The notes below the pieces were generated by a model. It was not told the origin of the DNA. It saw only the letters and a list, made by a program, of their open reading frames with translations, and searched no databases. Source: Dialister hominis (GTDB lineage: Bacteria; Bacillota; Negativicutes; Veillonellales; Dialisteraceae). Taken from it: a stretch of 64,000 bases of DNA. Positions 1 through 8,912 of this stretch are shown here, piece after piece. A program made the translations under genes and the position numbers. Position 1 is the first letter of the stretch. Every line of letters starts with the position of its first letter. The stretch is taken from NCBI RefSeq assembly GCF_007164725.1, contig NZ_AP019697.1, positions 1,585,501 through 1,649,500 of the forward strand, written 5' to 3'.

Positions 1-356
1 AGCTTTGCCTCCGGATGTCCCTAAGAACCGCGTTCCGGTTGGTTAAGTACAATTCTATCCATGACACCCCGTTTCGTCTAATACCGGTCAAGGATTATTT
101 CTATTCCTGCCATGCATAAAGAAAACGGAAAATCCTCAAATTCATCCAAAAATCGCGATTTTACCGTATTATTACATTGTTAATTTTCTATATCATTTAT
201 TTATCATGCATGTCATGCATTGAAATCCTTCCTATCTTTCATAAATATTGCCTCTTTTTATTGAAACGCCCCTCTTCCTAAAGGTATAATTGAACTAACG
301 ATTATGTGTCCGGCTTATACAAAGAATGAATCCCGTATTTTATAAAGGAGTCCCCC
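1..356. other. Intergenic region upstream of the LysR gene
   Basis: No convincing gene is visible here. The stretch from about 130 to 300 is AT-rich. It contains the perfect interrupted palindrome ATGCATGTCATGCAT at 206-220, and a related CATGCAT lies near 112-118. LysR-type regulators usually bind T-N11-A palindromes close to their own promoter, so this is a candidate operator. A divergent target gene would lie to the left of the window, which cannot be seen. Confidence 0.4.
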
Positions 357-1256
357 ATGGATCTCAGCCAACTGGAATATTTCCGCGCGCTTGCGCATAT
401 CCGCCACTTCACAAAAGCGGCGGCTTCCATTTCCATCTCGCAGTCCGCCCTGTCCCGCTCCATCACGAAACTGGAAAACGAGCTCGGCCATCCCCTCTTC
501 GACCGCACGGGCCATGAAATCTCCCTCACTCCGGATGGGCAGCGTTTCCTCATCCACGTAGAGCGCGCCCTTTCTGAAATCGAGGAAGGCAGGCGGGAGC
601 TCGACCATGAAAATGATCCGCAGGGCGGCATCATCAATCTTTCCTTCATCCATTCCCTCGGCACCTACATGCTTCCTGTCCTTCTCTCCGAATTCAAGGT
701 GCAGAATCCTTCGACCAGGTTCAACCTGCAGCAGAACGATTCCACGCTGCTCGCGCAGGGACTGATCGACGGGACGAGCGACCTGTGCCTGGGATCCACG
801 ATGATCACGATGAAGCACATCGCCTGGTCCTACCTCTATTCCGAGGAAATTTACATCACCGTCCCTCTCCATCACCGCCTGGCCGACTGGGAGCAGGCAA
901 CGCTGAAGGATATTGAAAATGAGCCCTTCATCACGATGAAGCCGAGCTACAGCCTCAGGATCCTCACCAACCGCGTCTGCGCGCTCGCCAATGTCCATCC
1001 GAAAATCATTTTCGAAGGCGATGATACAAATACGATTGCAAGCCTTGTCGCTTCCAATCTGGGCGTTTCTCTCCTCCCGAAGATTCCAGGAAGCGATGCG
1101 ATCGGCATCCGCCAGATCCACGTTTCCTTCCCGTCATGCAAGAGAGAAATCGGCATCGCATGGAACATGACGCGGCCCCTGTCTCCGGCAGCGCTTCGTT
1201 TCCATCAGTTCATCGTGAAAAGATTTGCGGACAAACGGTCCTCCACCGTCCGCTGA
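357..1256 (+). CDS. LysR-family transcriptional regulator
   Basis: A 299-residue protein of normal length for the family. Residues 1-60 form the winged helix-turn-helix, starting MDLSQLEYFRALAH and containing the recognition-helix signature SQSALSRSITKLENELG. Residues from about 90 onward form the two-lobed effector-binding domain. The ATG at 357 is chosen because AAAGGAG lies seven bases upstream and the product begins in the usual LysR way. The regulated genes are not obvious. The next operon has its own promoter and a T-box leader, so it need not be a target; LysR proteins often control divergent genes, which here would lie off the left edge. The ligand is unknown. Confidence 0.9.
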   Translation: MDLSQLEYFRALAHIRHFTKAAASISISQSALSRSITKLENELGHPLFDRTGHEISLTPDGQRFLIHVERALSEIEEGRRELDHENDPQGGIINLSFIHSLGTYMLPVLLSEFKVQNPSTRFNLQQNDSTLLAQGLIDGTSDLCLGSTMITMKHIAWSYLYSEEIYITVPLHHRLADWEQATLKDIENEPFITMKPSYSLRILTNRVCALANVHPKIIFEGDDTNTIASLVASNLGVSLLPKIPGSDAIGIRQIHVSFPSCKREIGIAWNMTRPLSPAALRFHQFIVKRFADKRSSTVR

Positions 1257-1274
1257 ATTCTGATATTTCACTCA

Positions 1275-1303
1275 TTGACAGCGCCTTTTTACCATGCTAT
1301 CAT
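1275..1303 (+). promoter_or_regulatory. Sigma-A type promoter for the C-S lyase operon
   Basis: The -35 box TTGACA (1275-1280) and the -10 box TATCAT (1298-1303) are separated by 17 bp. Transcription would begin near 1310, just upstream of the T-box leader. Confidence 0.75.
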
Positions 1304-1314
1304 GAGGTCAGTTT

Positions 1315-1577
1315 TATATAGGCAATGAGAAGAAGAGTAGGAAATCCGGAATGGCAAAGAGAGCTGCGGAGTGTGAGAAGCAGACCGGGAACGATTTCTG
1401 AAGATGGACTTTGAGCCTGCTTGGCTGAATCATGAAGCCGGCCGGGACTGCCCGATACAGCAGCAGGGTATTTATGGCATTGTCCGGCGTACCCGCAGAG
1501 TCTTTGCCGGTGACGGCAGGGAGAAACAGAGTGGTAACACGGCTAAGCACCGTCTCTCGTAAGAGGGGCGGTTTTTT
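1315..1577 (+). promoter_or_regulatory. T-box leader riboswitch with terminator/antiterminator
   Basis: The conserved T-box sequence AGAGTGGTAACACGG is at 1528-1542. The antiterminator can be drawn directly: AGAG and CGG on the 5' side pair with CCG and TCTCT at 1550-1557, leaving the TGGTAACA bulge that would pair with the tRNA acceptor end. The competing terminator is ACCGTCTCT (1549-1557) with AGAGGGGCGGT (1562-1572), followed by a T-run. In Stem I the segment GAAGATGGACTTTGAG (about 1401-1414) has the form seen after the specifier. The best candidate specifier codon is ATG (Met) at 1404-1406, which fits the sulfur amino-acid genes downstream, but GAT cannot be excluded by eye. Transcription would read through when uncharged tRNA accumulates. 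Confidence 0.85.
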
Positions 1578-1627
1578 GTTTGCCAAATCTGCCCCATTTC
1601 ACGGCATTTTATAAGGAGGATTTCATT

Positions 1628-2758
1628 ATGGACATCAAGACTATCTGCATTCATGGCGGCGATTGGAAGGATCCGACCGGCTGCATTTCCGTTCCGGTTT
1701 TCCAGAGCGCCACCTTCGGCCATCCGGAGCTTGGCCAGTCAACCGGCTATGATTACACGCGCGTACAGAACCCGACCCGCGAAAGCACGGAAAAACTCGT
1801 AGCCACTCTTGAGCACTGCTGCGACTGTACCAGCTATTCATCCGGCATGGCTGCCATTTCCATGGTCATGGAACTTTTCAAACCGGGCGATACGATCATT
1901 TCCAGTGACGACCTCTACGGCGGCTCCATCCGCCTTTTCCGCTTCGTCAATGAAAAGAACGGCCTGAACTTCCGCTATGTCAATACATCCCATCTGGATG
2001 ATGTGGAAAAAGCCTTCGATGAAACGGTCAAGGCTGTCTATATCGAAACCCCGACCAACCCGATGATGCAGATCACCGATATCAAAGCCATCGCTGACAT
2101 CGCTCATGCCCACGGCGCTCTCCTCATCGCAGACAATACATTCATGAGCCCGTACTTCTGCAACCCGGCTGACCTTGGCGCAGACATCATCCTCCACAGC
2201 GGCACGAAGTACCTTGCCGGCCACAACGATACCCTGGCAGGCTTCGTCGCATGCAAGGACAAGGAAATCGCTGAAAAGCTCCGCTTCCTCTATAAGACCG
2301 TCGGCGGCTGCCTCGCCCCGTGGGACAGCTGGCTCGTCACCCGCGGCATCAAGACACTGGCTCTCCGCATGGAAGCAGCCCAGAAGAACGCTCAGATTCT
2401 CGCTGAATGGCTCTCTTCCCAGAAAAAGATCACCAAAGTCCTCTACCCTGGACTTCCCGGTTTCGAAAACAAGGATATCCATGACAAGCAATCCAGAGGC
2501 GCCGGCGCTATGCTTTCCTTCTACACCGACACCCATGAGACAGCGCTGGAGATCCTCAAGAACGTCAAGCTCATCCGCTTTGCTGAAAGCCTTGGCGGCG
2601 TGGAAAGCCTCATTACCTATCCGGCTACCCAGACGCACAGCGACCTCACCGAAGAAGAAAGACAGTCCCGCGGCATCACAGAATGCCTGCTCCGCCTTTC
2701 CGTCGGCATCGAAGATGCAGGCGACCTCATCGATGACCTTGCCCAGGCTATCGGCTGA
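1628..2758 (+). CDS. Cys/Met metabolism PLP-dependent enzyme (cystathionine lyase/synthase family)
   Basis: A 376-residue fold-type I PLP enzyme of the cystathionine gamma-synthase/gamma-lyase/beta-lyase/methionine gamma-lyase family. The Schiff-base lysine is K194 in HSGTKYLAGHND; upstream are the ring-stacking segment YSSGMAAI and the cofactor-binding ADNTF. The start is the ATG at 1628, preceded by AAGGAGG with good spacing; an in-frame TTG at 1580 lies inside the leader terminator and is not credible. The gene is behind a T-box with a probable Met specifier and followed 28 bp later by a second C-S lyase, so the pair probably works in transsulfuration or methionine/cysteine interconversion. 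Sequence reading alone cannot separate gamma-synthase, beta-lyase and gamma-lyase activity. Confidence 0.9.
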   Translation: MDIKTICIHGGDWKDPTGCISVPVFQSATFGHPELGQSTGYDYTRVQNPTRESTEKLVATLEHCCDCTSYSSGMAAISMVMELFKPGDTIISSDDLYGGSIRLFRFVNEKNGLNFRYVNTSHLDDVEKAFDETVKAVYIETPTNPMMQITDIKAIADIAHAHGALLIADNTFMSPYFCNPADLGADIILHSGTKYLAGHNDTLAGFVACKDKEIAEKLRFLYKTVGGCLAPWDSWLVTRGIKTLALRMEAAQKNAQILAEWLSSQKKITKVLYPGLPGFENKDIHDKQSRGAGAMLSFYTDTHETALEILKNVKLIRFAESLGGVESLITYPATQTHSDLTEEERQSRGITECLLRLSVGIEDAGDLIDDLAQAIG

Positions 2759-2786
2759 TACACTATTGTCCATAAGGAGGCTTACC

Positions 2787-3965
2787 ATGAAATTATCTGA
2801 TCTTGATACCGTCATCGACCGCCGCGGAACCGGCTGCCTGAAATATGATTTCGCTGTTCAGCGCGGCAAACCTGCCGATGTTCTTCCCTTCTGGGTCGCT
2901 GACATGAACTTCAAAGTGGCTGAACCCATCCTTGACGCCTTGAGGAAACGCGTCGACCATGGCATCTTCGGCTACTCGGAATCCGGCGAATCCTACTTCG
3001 AAGCGCTGAAGAACTGGCAGAAGGAAAACTACGGCTGGGATATCGAGCCCGAATGGCTCATCAAGACCCCGGGCGTCGTTCCTGCCATCAACCTTGCCGT
3101 CAAAGCACTGACAAAGGAAGGCGACGGCATCCTCATCAACCGCCCTGTCTACTACCCCTTCCTCGAAGCCATCAGGAAGAACGGAAGGAAACTGGTGAAC
3201 AGCCCGCTCATCCTCAAGAACGATCATTATGAACTTGACTTCGACGACCTCGAAGCAAAGATCAAAGCAGAAAACGTGAAGCTTGCCCTCCTCTGCTCCC
3301 CGCACAACCCTGTCGGCCGCGTGTGGACGAAGGAAGAACTTTCCCGCTACGCTGACATCTGCATCAGAAACGGCGTCAAGATCGTCGCTGATGAAATCCA
3401 CGAAGACTTCACCTATCCTGGATTCACCCACACGACATTTGCCACCATCAGCAAGGAAGCTGCCCAGAATGCCATCATCTGCACAGCCCCCTCCAAGACA
3501 TTCAACATCGCAGGCCTACAGACATCCAATATCCTGATCCCGAATCCGGAAATCCGGAAAGCCTTCCAGGATGCCCTTGATTCCTTCGGCTATGACCAGC
3601 TGAACACGATGGGCCTTGTTGCCTGCGAAGCTGCTTACAGCTATGGCCGCGAATGGCTCGACACCGTCAAGGAATACATCCGCCTGAACGTCGACTTCAC
3701 GAGAGATTACCTCAAGGAAAACCTGCCGAAGATGAAACTCATCGAACCGGAAGGCACCTACCTCCTCTGGATCGACGCTTCCGCCTACGGCCTTTCCGAC
3801 GAAGACCTCGAGCACAAAGTCGTCTATGACTGCCACCTCTGGCTCGACATGGGATACATCTTCGGACCGGAAGGAAACGGCTTCCTCCGCTTCAATCCCG
3901 CCTGCCCGAGAGAGACCCTCATCAAAGGCCTCACCCTTTTGAAAGAAGGCTTTGAAGGGAAATAA
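2787..3965 (+). CDS. MalY/PatB-type cystathionine beta-lyase (aminotransferase class I/II fold)
   Basis: A 392-residue PLP enzyme, the usual length of the MalY/PatB group. Early motifs include PFWVADMNFKVAEPI, a hallmark of this group; NPVGRVW and VADEIHEDF follow; the PLP lysine is K237 in APSKTFNIAG; GNGFLRFNPACPR lies near the C-terminus. The start at 2787 has AAGGAGG just upstream. MalY/PatB enzymes cleave cystathionine (and often cysteine) to a thiol, pyruvate and ammonia. The gene is the second member of the T-box operon. Members in Firmicutes also act as cysteine desulfhydrases or, in MalY, as regulators, so the exact substrate is uncertain. Confidence 0.88.
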   Translation: MKLSDLDTVIDRRGTGCLKYDFAVQRGKPADVLPFWVADMNFKVAEPILDALRKRVDHGIFGYSESGESYFEALKNWQKENYGWDIEPEWLIKTPGVVPAINLAVKALTKEGDGILINRPVYYPFLEAIRKNGRKLVNSPLILKNDHYELDFDDLEAKIKAENVKLALLCSPHNPVGRVWTKEELSRYADICIRNGVKIVADEIHEDFTYPGFTHTTFATISKEAAQNAIICTAPSKTFNIAGLQTSNILIPNPEIRKAFQDALDSFGYDQLNTMGLVACEAAYSYGREWLDTVKEYIRLNVDFTRDYLKENLPKMKLIEPEGTYLLWIDASAYGLSDEDLEHKVVYDCHLWLDMGYIFGPEGNGFLRFNPACPRETLIKGLTLLKEGFEGK

Positions 3966-3974
3966 AAGCAAGCA

Positions 3975-4013
3975 AAAAGACCATGCACAAAATCCATGCA
4001 TGGTCTTTTTTAT
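3975..4013 (+). terminator. Rho-independent terminator, bidirectional
   Basis: The stem AAAGACCATGCA...TGCATGGTCTTT has T-runs on both strands. It lies 10 bp after the MalY stop and 15 bp from the stop of the convergent MFS gene, so it probably serves both. Confidence 0.85.
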
Positions 4014-4027
4014 TGCTATATTTAATT

Positions 4028-5227
4028 TCAGGCTTCCACGGCTGCGCGTTTCATGACTCTTTTTCCGGAGGTCTTTCTCCAGAAGAAGTAGTAAGCAAGG
4101 CCTGCCAGAGCGGAAGCTAAGCAGACGACGCCGTACATGAAGGGGTAGCCTTCGGAGCCTGCGACGGCGCCTAAGATGGCTGCGGCAAGTCCTACGCTGA
4201 TATCAAGGGACCAGAAGTAGGTGGATGTGGCAACGCCTGCGCGGGCAGCCGGTGCGCTCTGCACGGCCAGTGTCTGGAAGGCAGGGGCGAGTGCTCCAAA
4301 GCCTACGCCTAAAATGGTGCCGGAGAAAAGAAGGGTGAAAGGGCTGTGTGCCTGGCTGAAGAGGATGAATCCCAGAGCGAAGAGGCCAAAGCCCGGATAG
4401 ACTGTATAGTCCGGTCCATGGTAATCGAAGAGGTAGCCGACAAAAGGTCTAGTTACGACGATGACGATGGCAAAGACGACGAAGAAGAGGCTCGTCCAGT
4501 AAGCCAGGCCCATCGATCTTGTGTACATCGGGATGAAGGTAAGGACACCGCCGTAAGCAAAGAAGACAAGTCCGCCCAGGATAACGAAGGGAAGTGCTTT
4601 CTTTTCAAAGAAGTCGCTCACATGAATGCCCTTCTTCTTTTCGCCGGAAGGTTTGACGACGTCGTCCGGGAGGCGTTTCCTGTTTCCTGCAATGACTGCG
4701 GCAATCGCAAGAAGGCAGAGGAAGCCGAAGAGCATTTTCGAGCCGAACCAGCCGATGATCAGAAGACCCACGAGAGGCCCGATGACCATGGCCATATTTC
4801 CGGATACGGCAAAGTAGCCGATACCTTCGCCCTTTCTTTTGGCAGGAAGGACGAGAGCCGCCATGGCTGCCGATGCGGTCGTGCCGATGGCAAAGACGAT
4901 GCCATGGACAAGACGAAGCCCGTAAACCATGTGGAGGTTTGATGCCAGAAGGAAGCCTCCCATGATGAGAACGAAGAAGACGGTCGAAATGAGAAGAAGC
5001 TTCTGCTTGTTCACGCCGTCAATGATGCGTCCCGCGATCGGCCTCGTGCAGACGGTCCCGATCTGAAAACAGGTCATCGCCATCCCCGCTGCAAGCTGTC
5101 CGTCGCCCAGGTCATCCATGATGAAGACTGGCAAAGCGGCTATCAAAATATACTGTGACATGAAATAAAAGAAATTCGTAAGACCCATCCCGATAAATTC
5201 AGGAGTCCAAAGCTTTTGCTGCGGCAT
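4028..5227 (-). CDS. MFS transporter
   Basis: A 399-residue integral membrane protein with about twelve hydrophobic segments, beginning MPQQKLWTPEFIGMGL. The conserved loop between TM2 and TM3 is present as RPIAGRIIDGVNKQK, and a related half-repeat is RPFVGYLFDYHG in the second half. This length and pattern are typical of drug- or metabolite-exporting MFS proteins (YfcJ/Bcr-like). The reverse-strand start at 5227 is preceded by AGGAAATAGGTG. It is convergent with the C-S lyase operon and monocistronic. The substrate cannot be told. Confidence 0.85.
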   Translation of the reverse strand: MPQQKLWTPEFIGMGLTNFFYFMSQYILIAALPVFIMDDLGDGQLAAGMAMTCFQIGTVCTRPIAGRIIDGVNKQKLLLISTVFFVLIMGGFLLASNLHMVYGLRLVHGIVFAIGTTASAAMAALVLPAKRKGEGIGYFAVSGNMAMVIGPLVGLLIIGWFGSKMLFGFLCLLAIAAVIAGNRKRLPDDVVKPSGEKKKGIHVSDFFEKKALPFVILGGLVFFAYGGVLTFIPMYTRSMGLAYWTSLFFVVFAIVIVVTRPFVGYLFDYHGPDYTVYPGFGLFALGFILFSQAHSPFTLLFSGTILGVGFGALAPAFQTLAVQSAPAARAGVATSTYFWSLDISVGLAAAILGAVAGSEGYPFMYGVVCLASALAGLAYYFFWRKTSGKRVMKRAAVEA

Positions 5228-5477
5228 ACTATCACCTATTTCCTTTCACCGGCGCAACGGTAATTTATTTTTACCTATTAATAGAAAACATCTATAATGG
5301 AGACGTTTCTCTATTATAGCACAGGATTTAGAAAATGGTAAAAATTTTTGGAAACTCCCCCGCCCTTTCTTTTTCATGTCATAACCTGTCCTCCTTTCTG
5401 CTATAATAAAAGTGTCATAGTATAATAGAAACAAATAAAGGAATGCTTGGCGGGTCTGCCGCCAGAAAGGACATCCC

Positions 5478-8400
5478 ATGAGCTTACATTTCATATTCGG
5501 CCGCGCGGGTACAGGAAAGACGACCCGCTGCTGCCGGGAAATCCAGGATTATGTACGCGGGGAAACGGGAAGGAAGGCTTTCCTTCTCGTGCCGGATCAG
5601 GGAACGTACACGGCTGAGTACCTGCTCGCGAAATCATTTCCGGGCGAAGGCTTCACAGACGTCACCGTCTGCGGATTCTCGCGCCTTGCCTACCGCGTCT
5701 TTCAGGAACTGCACTCGCCGGTCGCAGAAGCCCTCTCGCCGCTTGGGCAGCAGATCATCGTAAGAAGGATCCTTGATGAAAAGAAGGATGAGCTCCAGAT
5801 GATCGTCAAGGCTGCGTCCCACCCGCATTTTTCGGAAGAAGTGCGCCTCCTTCTCCACCAGCTCGACCTTTTCTGCGTAACGGAAAATGATCTTGCTGCT
5901 GCCGCAGAAGAGGAAGGGGACACGCCACTCGGACGTAAGATGAAGGATCTCTCCATCATCTATACGGCTTACAATGAATACCTCCGCAGCCATTTCAATT
6001 ATGAAGGCAGCCTTTTCGACCTTCTGGCGCACGAAATCCCCAAGTCCGACATGATCCGCCATTCACGCATCTGGATCGACGGCTTCAACGGCATGGCGCC
6101 GCAGAAAATCAATATCGTTTCCGCCCTCATCCATACGGCAGAAGAAGTCACGATGACGCTGCAGATGGACAGGCCGGAAGATGCCGCAGAGAATACGACC
6201 TTCCTTCGTCCTTACAAGCTGTACGAGGACCTGTCCCTTCGTGAGCGCCATTCGGACTTCACGACGCTTACGGAAAAAGTCCGCTTCCATTCTCCCCGCC
6301 TTTCTTCGATGGATGAATCCTTCTTTGCCAGACGCGCTCTTTCCTGCCCGCTTCCCAAGGAGAAAAACGTGCGCCCTGAAGAAGGGCTCCACATCCTCCG
6401 CGCCGCAAGGAAAGAAGAAGAAGTGGATGCGATTTCCCGTGCCATCTTGACACTCGTCCGTGACAAGGGCTTCCGCTGGAGGGACATCCTTGTCCTTCTA
6501 AGGACACCTGACGATTACACGGATATTTTCGAGCGCTCTTTTGAGAAATACAAGATCGCCGCCTTCATTGACAAGAAGCATCCGATGAACAACCATCCGC
6601 TCGTCATGATGACGGACGGCCTTCTCCGCTTCCTGACAGCCGAGACGACGAGAAAGAATTCGGGCTGGCAGAAGGAAACGATTTTCCGCCTCTTGAAGAC
6701 CTTCCTCCTGCGCGATTTCACGCCCGAGGAAACAGACCGTCTTGAAAACTACGTCCTCTCCCACGGCATCCGCGCCTGGCAGTGGCATAAAGCATGGAAA
6801 TTCCGTGAATACTGGGATATCGACGCAGAAGCGCAGCCGCCTTCCGAAAAGGAGCTTGCTGCCCTCCGGGAAGCCAATGACTGGAGAGTCCGTCTCACAA
6901 GCCTCCTCGATCCCCTTGCCTCCGCATGGAAGAAGGCTAAGACGGTCCGCGAAAAGTGCGCACTTTTATATCAGTTCTACCTCGACGAAAAGGTACCGGA
7001 TACACTTGCCGGGCTCGATGATGTCGAATCTCTTCATACGAATATCCGCACGCACCTTCAGGTGTGGAAGAAGATGCTCTCGCTTCTGGACGAAATCGTC
7101 CATGCTGCCGGCGATGAAATCATGAGCGGAAAGGATTTCCTCTCCCTTCTCGAAGACGGGCTTTCCTCGCTCACGTACTCGACCATTCCGCCGTCCCTTG
7201 ACCATGTGACGGTCACAGGCATGGACCGCGGGTATGCCATGGAAGCGCGCGCCGTCTTCATCCCGGGCATCTGCGAAGGGGATTTCCCGAAGAATATCGG
7301 GGAATCCGGCTTCTTCACAGAATCGGAAAGGCAGAAGATTTTCGCAGAAAGCCGCCTCCGCTTCGGCGCCGATCTCATGCAGGTCGTCCATCAGGAGCAG
7401 TTCTACTGCTACCTGGCCCTGACGCGCGCCTCGGACGTCCTCTACCTCTCCCTTCCCGCTGTCAGGGAAGACGGCACGGAAACCGAGCCTTCGCTCCTTC
7501 TGACGCAGCTCTCCGGCCTCGGTTATCCGTCGGAAGACATCCACGTCCTTCCGCCGTCCCCGGCCAATGATGATGCGTCCTTCTTCTGCAATCCCGATCA
7601 GGCGCTTTCCCTTCTCCCTTCCATCCTGCGCGAAAGCATCCCGGAGAAGGATTCCCGCTGGGCAGGCCTTGCCGCATGGGCAAAAAACAATTCTTCTTAT
7701 GGCACTACTCTTTGGTTAAAGATGCAAAGCCTCCACTATTCCAATGAGGCAGAGCCGCTCCCGCTGGACATTGCCGCGCGCCTCTTCAAGCCGGGCGGAA
7801 GGTTCTTAAGCTCCGTCACCCGCCTTGAAAATTACCGCGGCTGCGCATACCGCTATTTCCTGCAGTACGGCCTTGGCATCAAGGAAAGGGATACAGGAGA
7901 CCTCCAGTCGCTCGACTTCGGCAACTACCTCCATGCATCGCTCCACCGTTTCGGAAGCGTCCTGGGGAAGGAGAACAAGCAGTGGAGAGATGCGACGGAT
8001 GAGGACATCGAGAACCTTTCGAGCAAGATTGCCTCCTCCATCGCGCCCCGCGTCCGCTACGGCGCCCTTCATTCCGATGCGGCCTCCCGCTATACGGAAA
8101 ATGCGCTCAATAAGACATTCAAGAATACACTTTCTTCCTTAAGGGAATGGAGTAAGTCGAGCTCCTTTGACACGAAAGCCCTGGAGCACAAGTTCTTCCT
8201 GCACCTTCGGGCAGAAAACGGGGAGACCTTCACGCTGAACGGCAAAATCGACCGCGTCGATATGCTTGGCGAGAACGTCGCTGTCTACGACTACAAGACG
8301 GGCCATACGACGGCAAGCCTTGTGGAAATCGTCAGCGGCCTCAAGCTCCAGCTTCTCACCTACCTTCTGGGCCTCATGGAAGAGGCAGATGGAAATCCGC

Positions 8401-8912
8401 TCCTTCCTGCCGCCCTCATGTATATTTACCTTTCAGGCGATGTCAAGATCGTCTCGTCCGTGCCGCGTAATGGTATTCCGGATCTTCCGGCCAAGGACGG
8501 TGCATCCGGCTTTATCACTTCATCGGGTGCAACCGTTTACGATCTCGACAGCCGCGCAGGCAGTAATGACTCGATCCTTCCTGTCCGCATGAAGAATGAC
8601 GGAGATCCGTATAATACAGGAAATGTGCTCTCCAAGGAAGATTTCGATCATCTTCTGCGGATCGTGAAGAAGAGGATCATCATGCTCTATGAAGAGATGA
8701 TTTCCGGCAGGATCGATATCCGTCCCGTCCGCTTCAAGGGAAGCTCGCCCTGCAAGTACTGCCCATACCACTCCATCTGCCGCTTCGACCCGAGCCGCAG
8801 GGAAGAAAATTACGATTACATCCATGCTGTCAGCGACAAAGATATGAAGCGTGAGCTTCCAGGGATAGCATTCGATATGACAAAACCAAGAAAGGAGGAT
8901 GACAATGGCTAA
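5478..8912 (+). CDS. addB: ATP-dependent helicase/nuclease subunit B (AddB)
   Basis: At 1144 residues this matches AddB/RexB. A Walker A loop, GRAGTGKTT, sits at residues 8-16. The C-terminal RecB-like nuclease core contains GKIDRVDML and VAVYDYKTG. The four cysteines expected to hold the AddB iron-sulfur cluster are visible: one in YRGCAYRYF and three in PCKYCPYHSICRFD. AddB pairs with AddA to resect double-strand breaks to a Chi-like site and load RecA; its nuclease domain cuts the 5' strand. The start at 5478 has GAAAGGA upstream. The gene overlaps addA by 8 bp, which implies translational coupling. Confidence 0.95.
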   Translation: MSLHFIFGRAGTGKTTRCCREIQDYVRGETGRKAFLLVPDQGTYTAEYLLAKSFPGEGFTDVTVCGFSRLAYRVFQELHSPVAEALSPLGQQIIVRRILDEKKDELQMIVKAASHPHFSEEVRLLLHQLDLFCVTENDLAAAAEEEGDTPLGRKMKDLSIIYTAYNEYLRSHFNYEGSLFDLLAHEIPKSDMIRHSRIWIDGFNGMAPQKINIVSALIHTAEEVTMTLQMDRPEDAAENTTFLRPYKLYEDLSLRERHSDFTTLTEKVRFHSPRLSSMDESFFARRALSCPLPKEKNVRPEEGLHILRAARKEEEVDAISRAILTLVRDKGFRWRDILVLLRTPDDYTDIFERSFEKYKIAAFIDKKHPMNNHPLVMMTDGLLRFLTAETTRKNSGWQKETIFRLLKTFLLRDFTPEETDRLENYVLSHGIRAWQWHKAWKFREYWDIDAEAQPPSEKELAALREANDWRVRLTSLLDPLASAWKKAKTVREKCALLYQFYLDEKVPDTLAGLDDVESLHTNIRTHLQVWKKMLSLLDEIVHAAGDEIMSGKDFLSLLEDGLSSLTYSTIPPSLDHVTVTGMDRGYAMEARAVFIPGICEGDFPKNIGESGFFTESERQKIFAESRLRFGADLMQVVHQEQFYCYLALTRASDVLYLSLPAVREDGTETEPSLLLTQLSGLGYPSEDIHVLPPSPANDDASFFCNPDQALSLLPSILRESIPEKDSRWAGLAAWAKNNSSYGTTLWLKMQSLHYSNEAEPLPLDIAARLFKPGGRFLSSVTRLENYRGCAYRYFLQYGLGIKERDTGDLQSLDFGNYLHASLHRFGSVLGKENKQWRDATDEDIENLSSKIASSIAPRVRYGALHSDAASRYTENALNKTFKNTLSSLREWSKSSSFDTKALEHKFFLHLRAENGETFTLNGKIDRVDMLGENVAVYDYKTGHTTASLVEIVSGLKLQLLTYLLGLMEEADGNPLLPAALMYIYLSGDVKIVSSVPRNGIPDLPAKDGASGFITSSGATVYDLDSRAGSNDSILPVRMKNDGDPYNTGNVLSKEDFDHLLRIVKKRIIMLYEEMISGRIDIRPVRFKGSSPCKYCPYHSICRFDPSRREENYDYIHAVSDKDMKRELPGIAFDMTKPRKEDDNG

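Noticed and set aside
5246-5494. A short minus-strand open frame in the MFS/addB intergenic region
   Set aside because: It overlaps the start of addB, covers AT-rich promoter-like sequence and has no family features.
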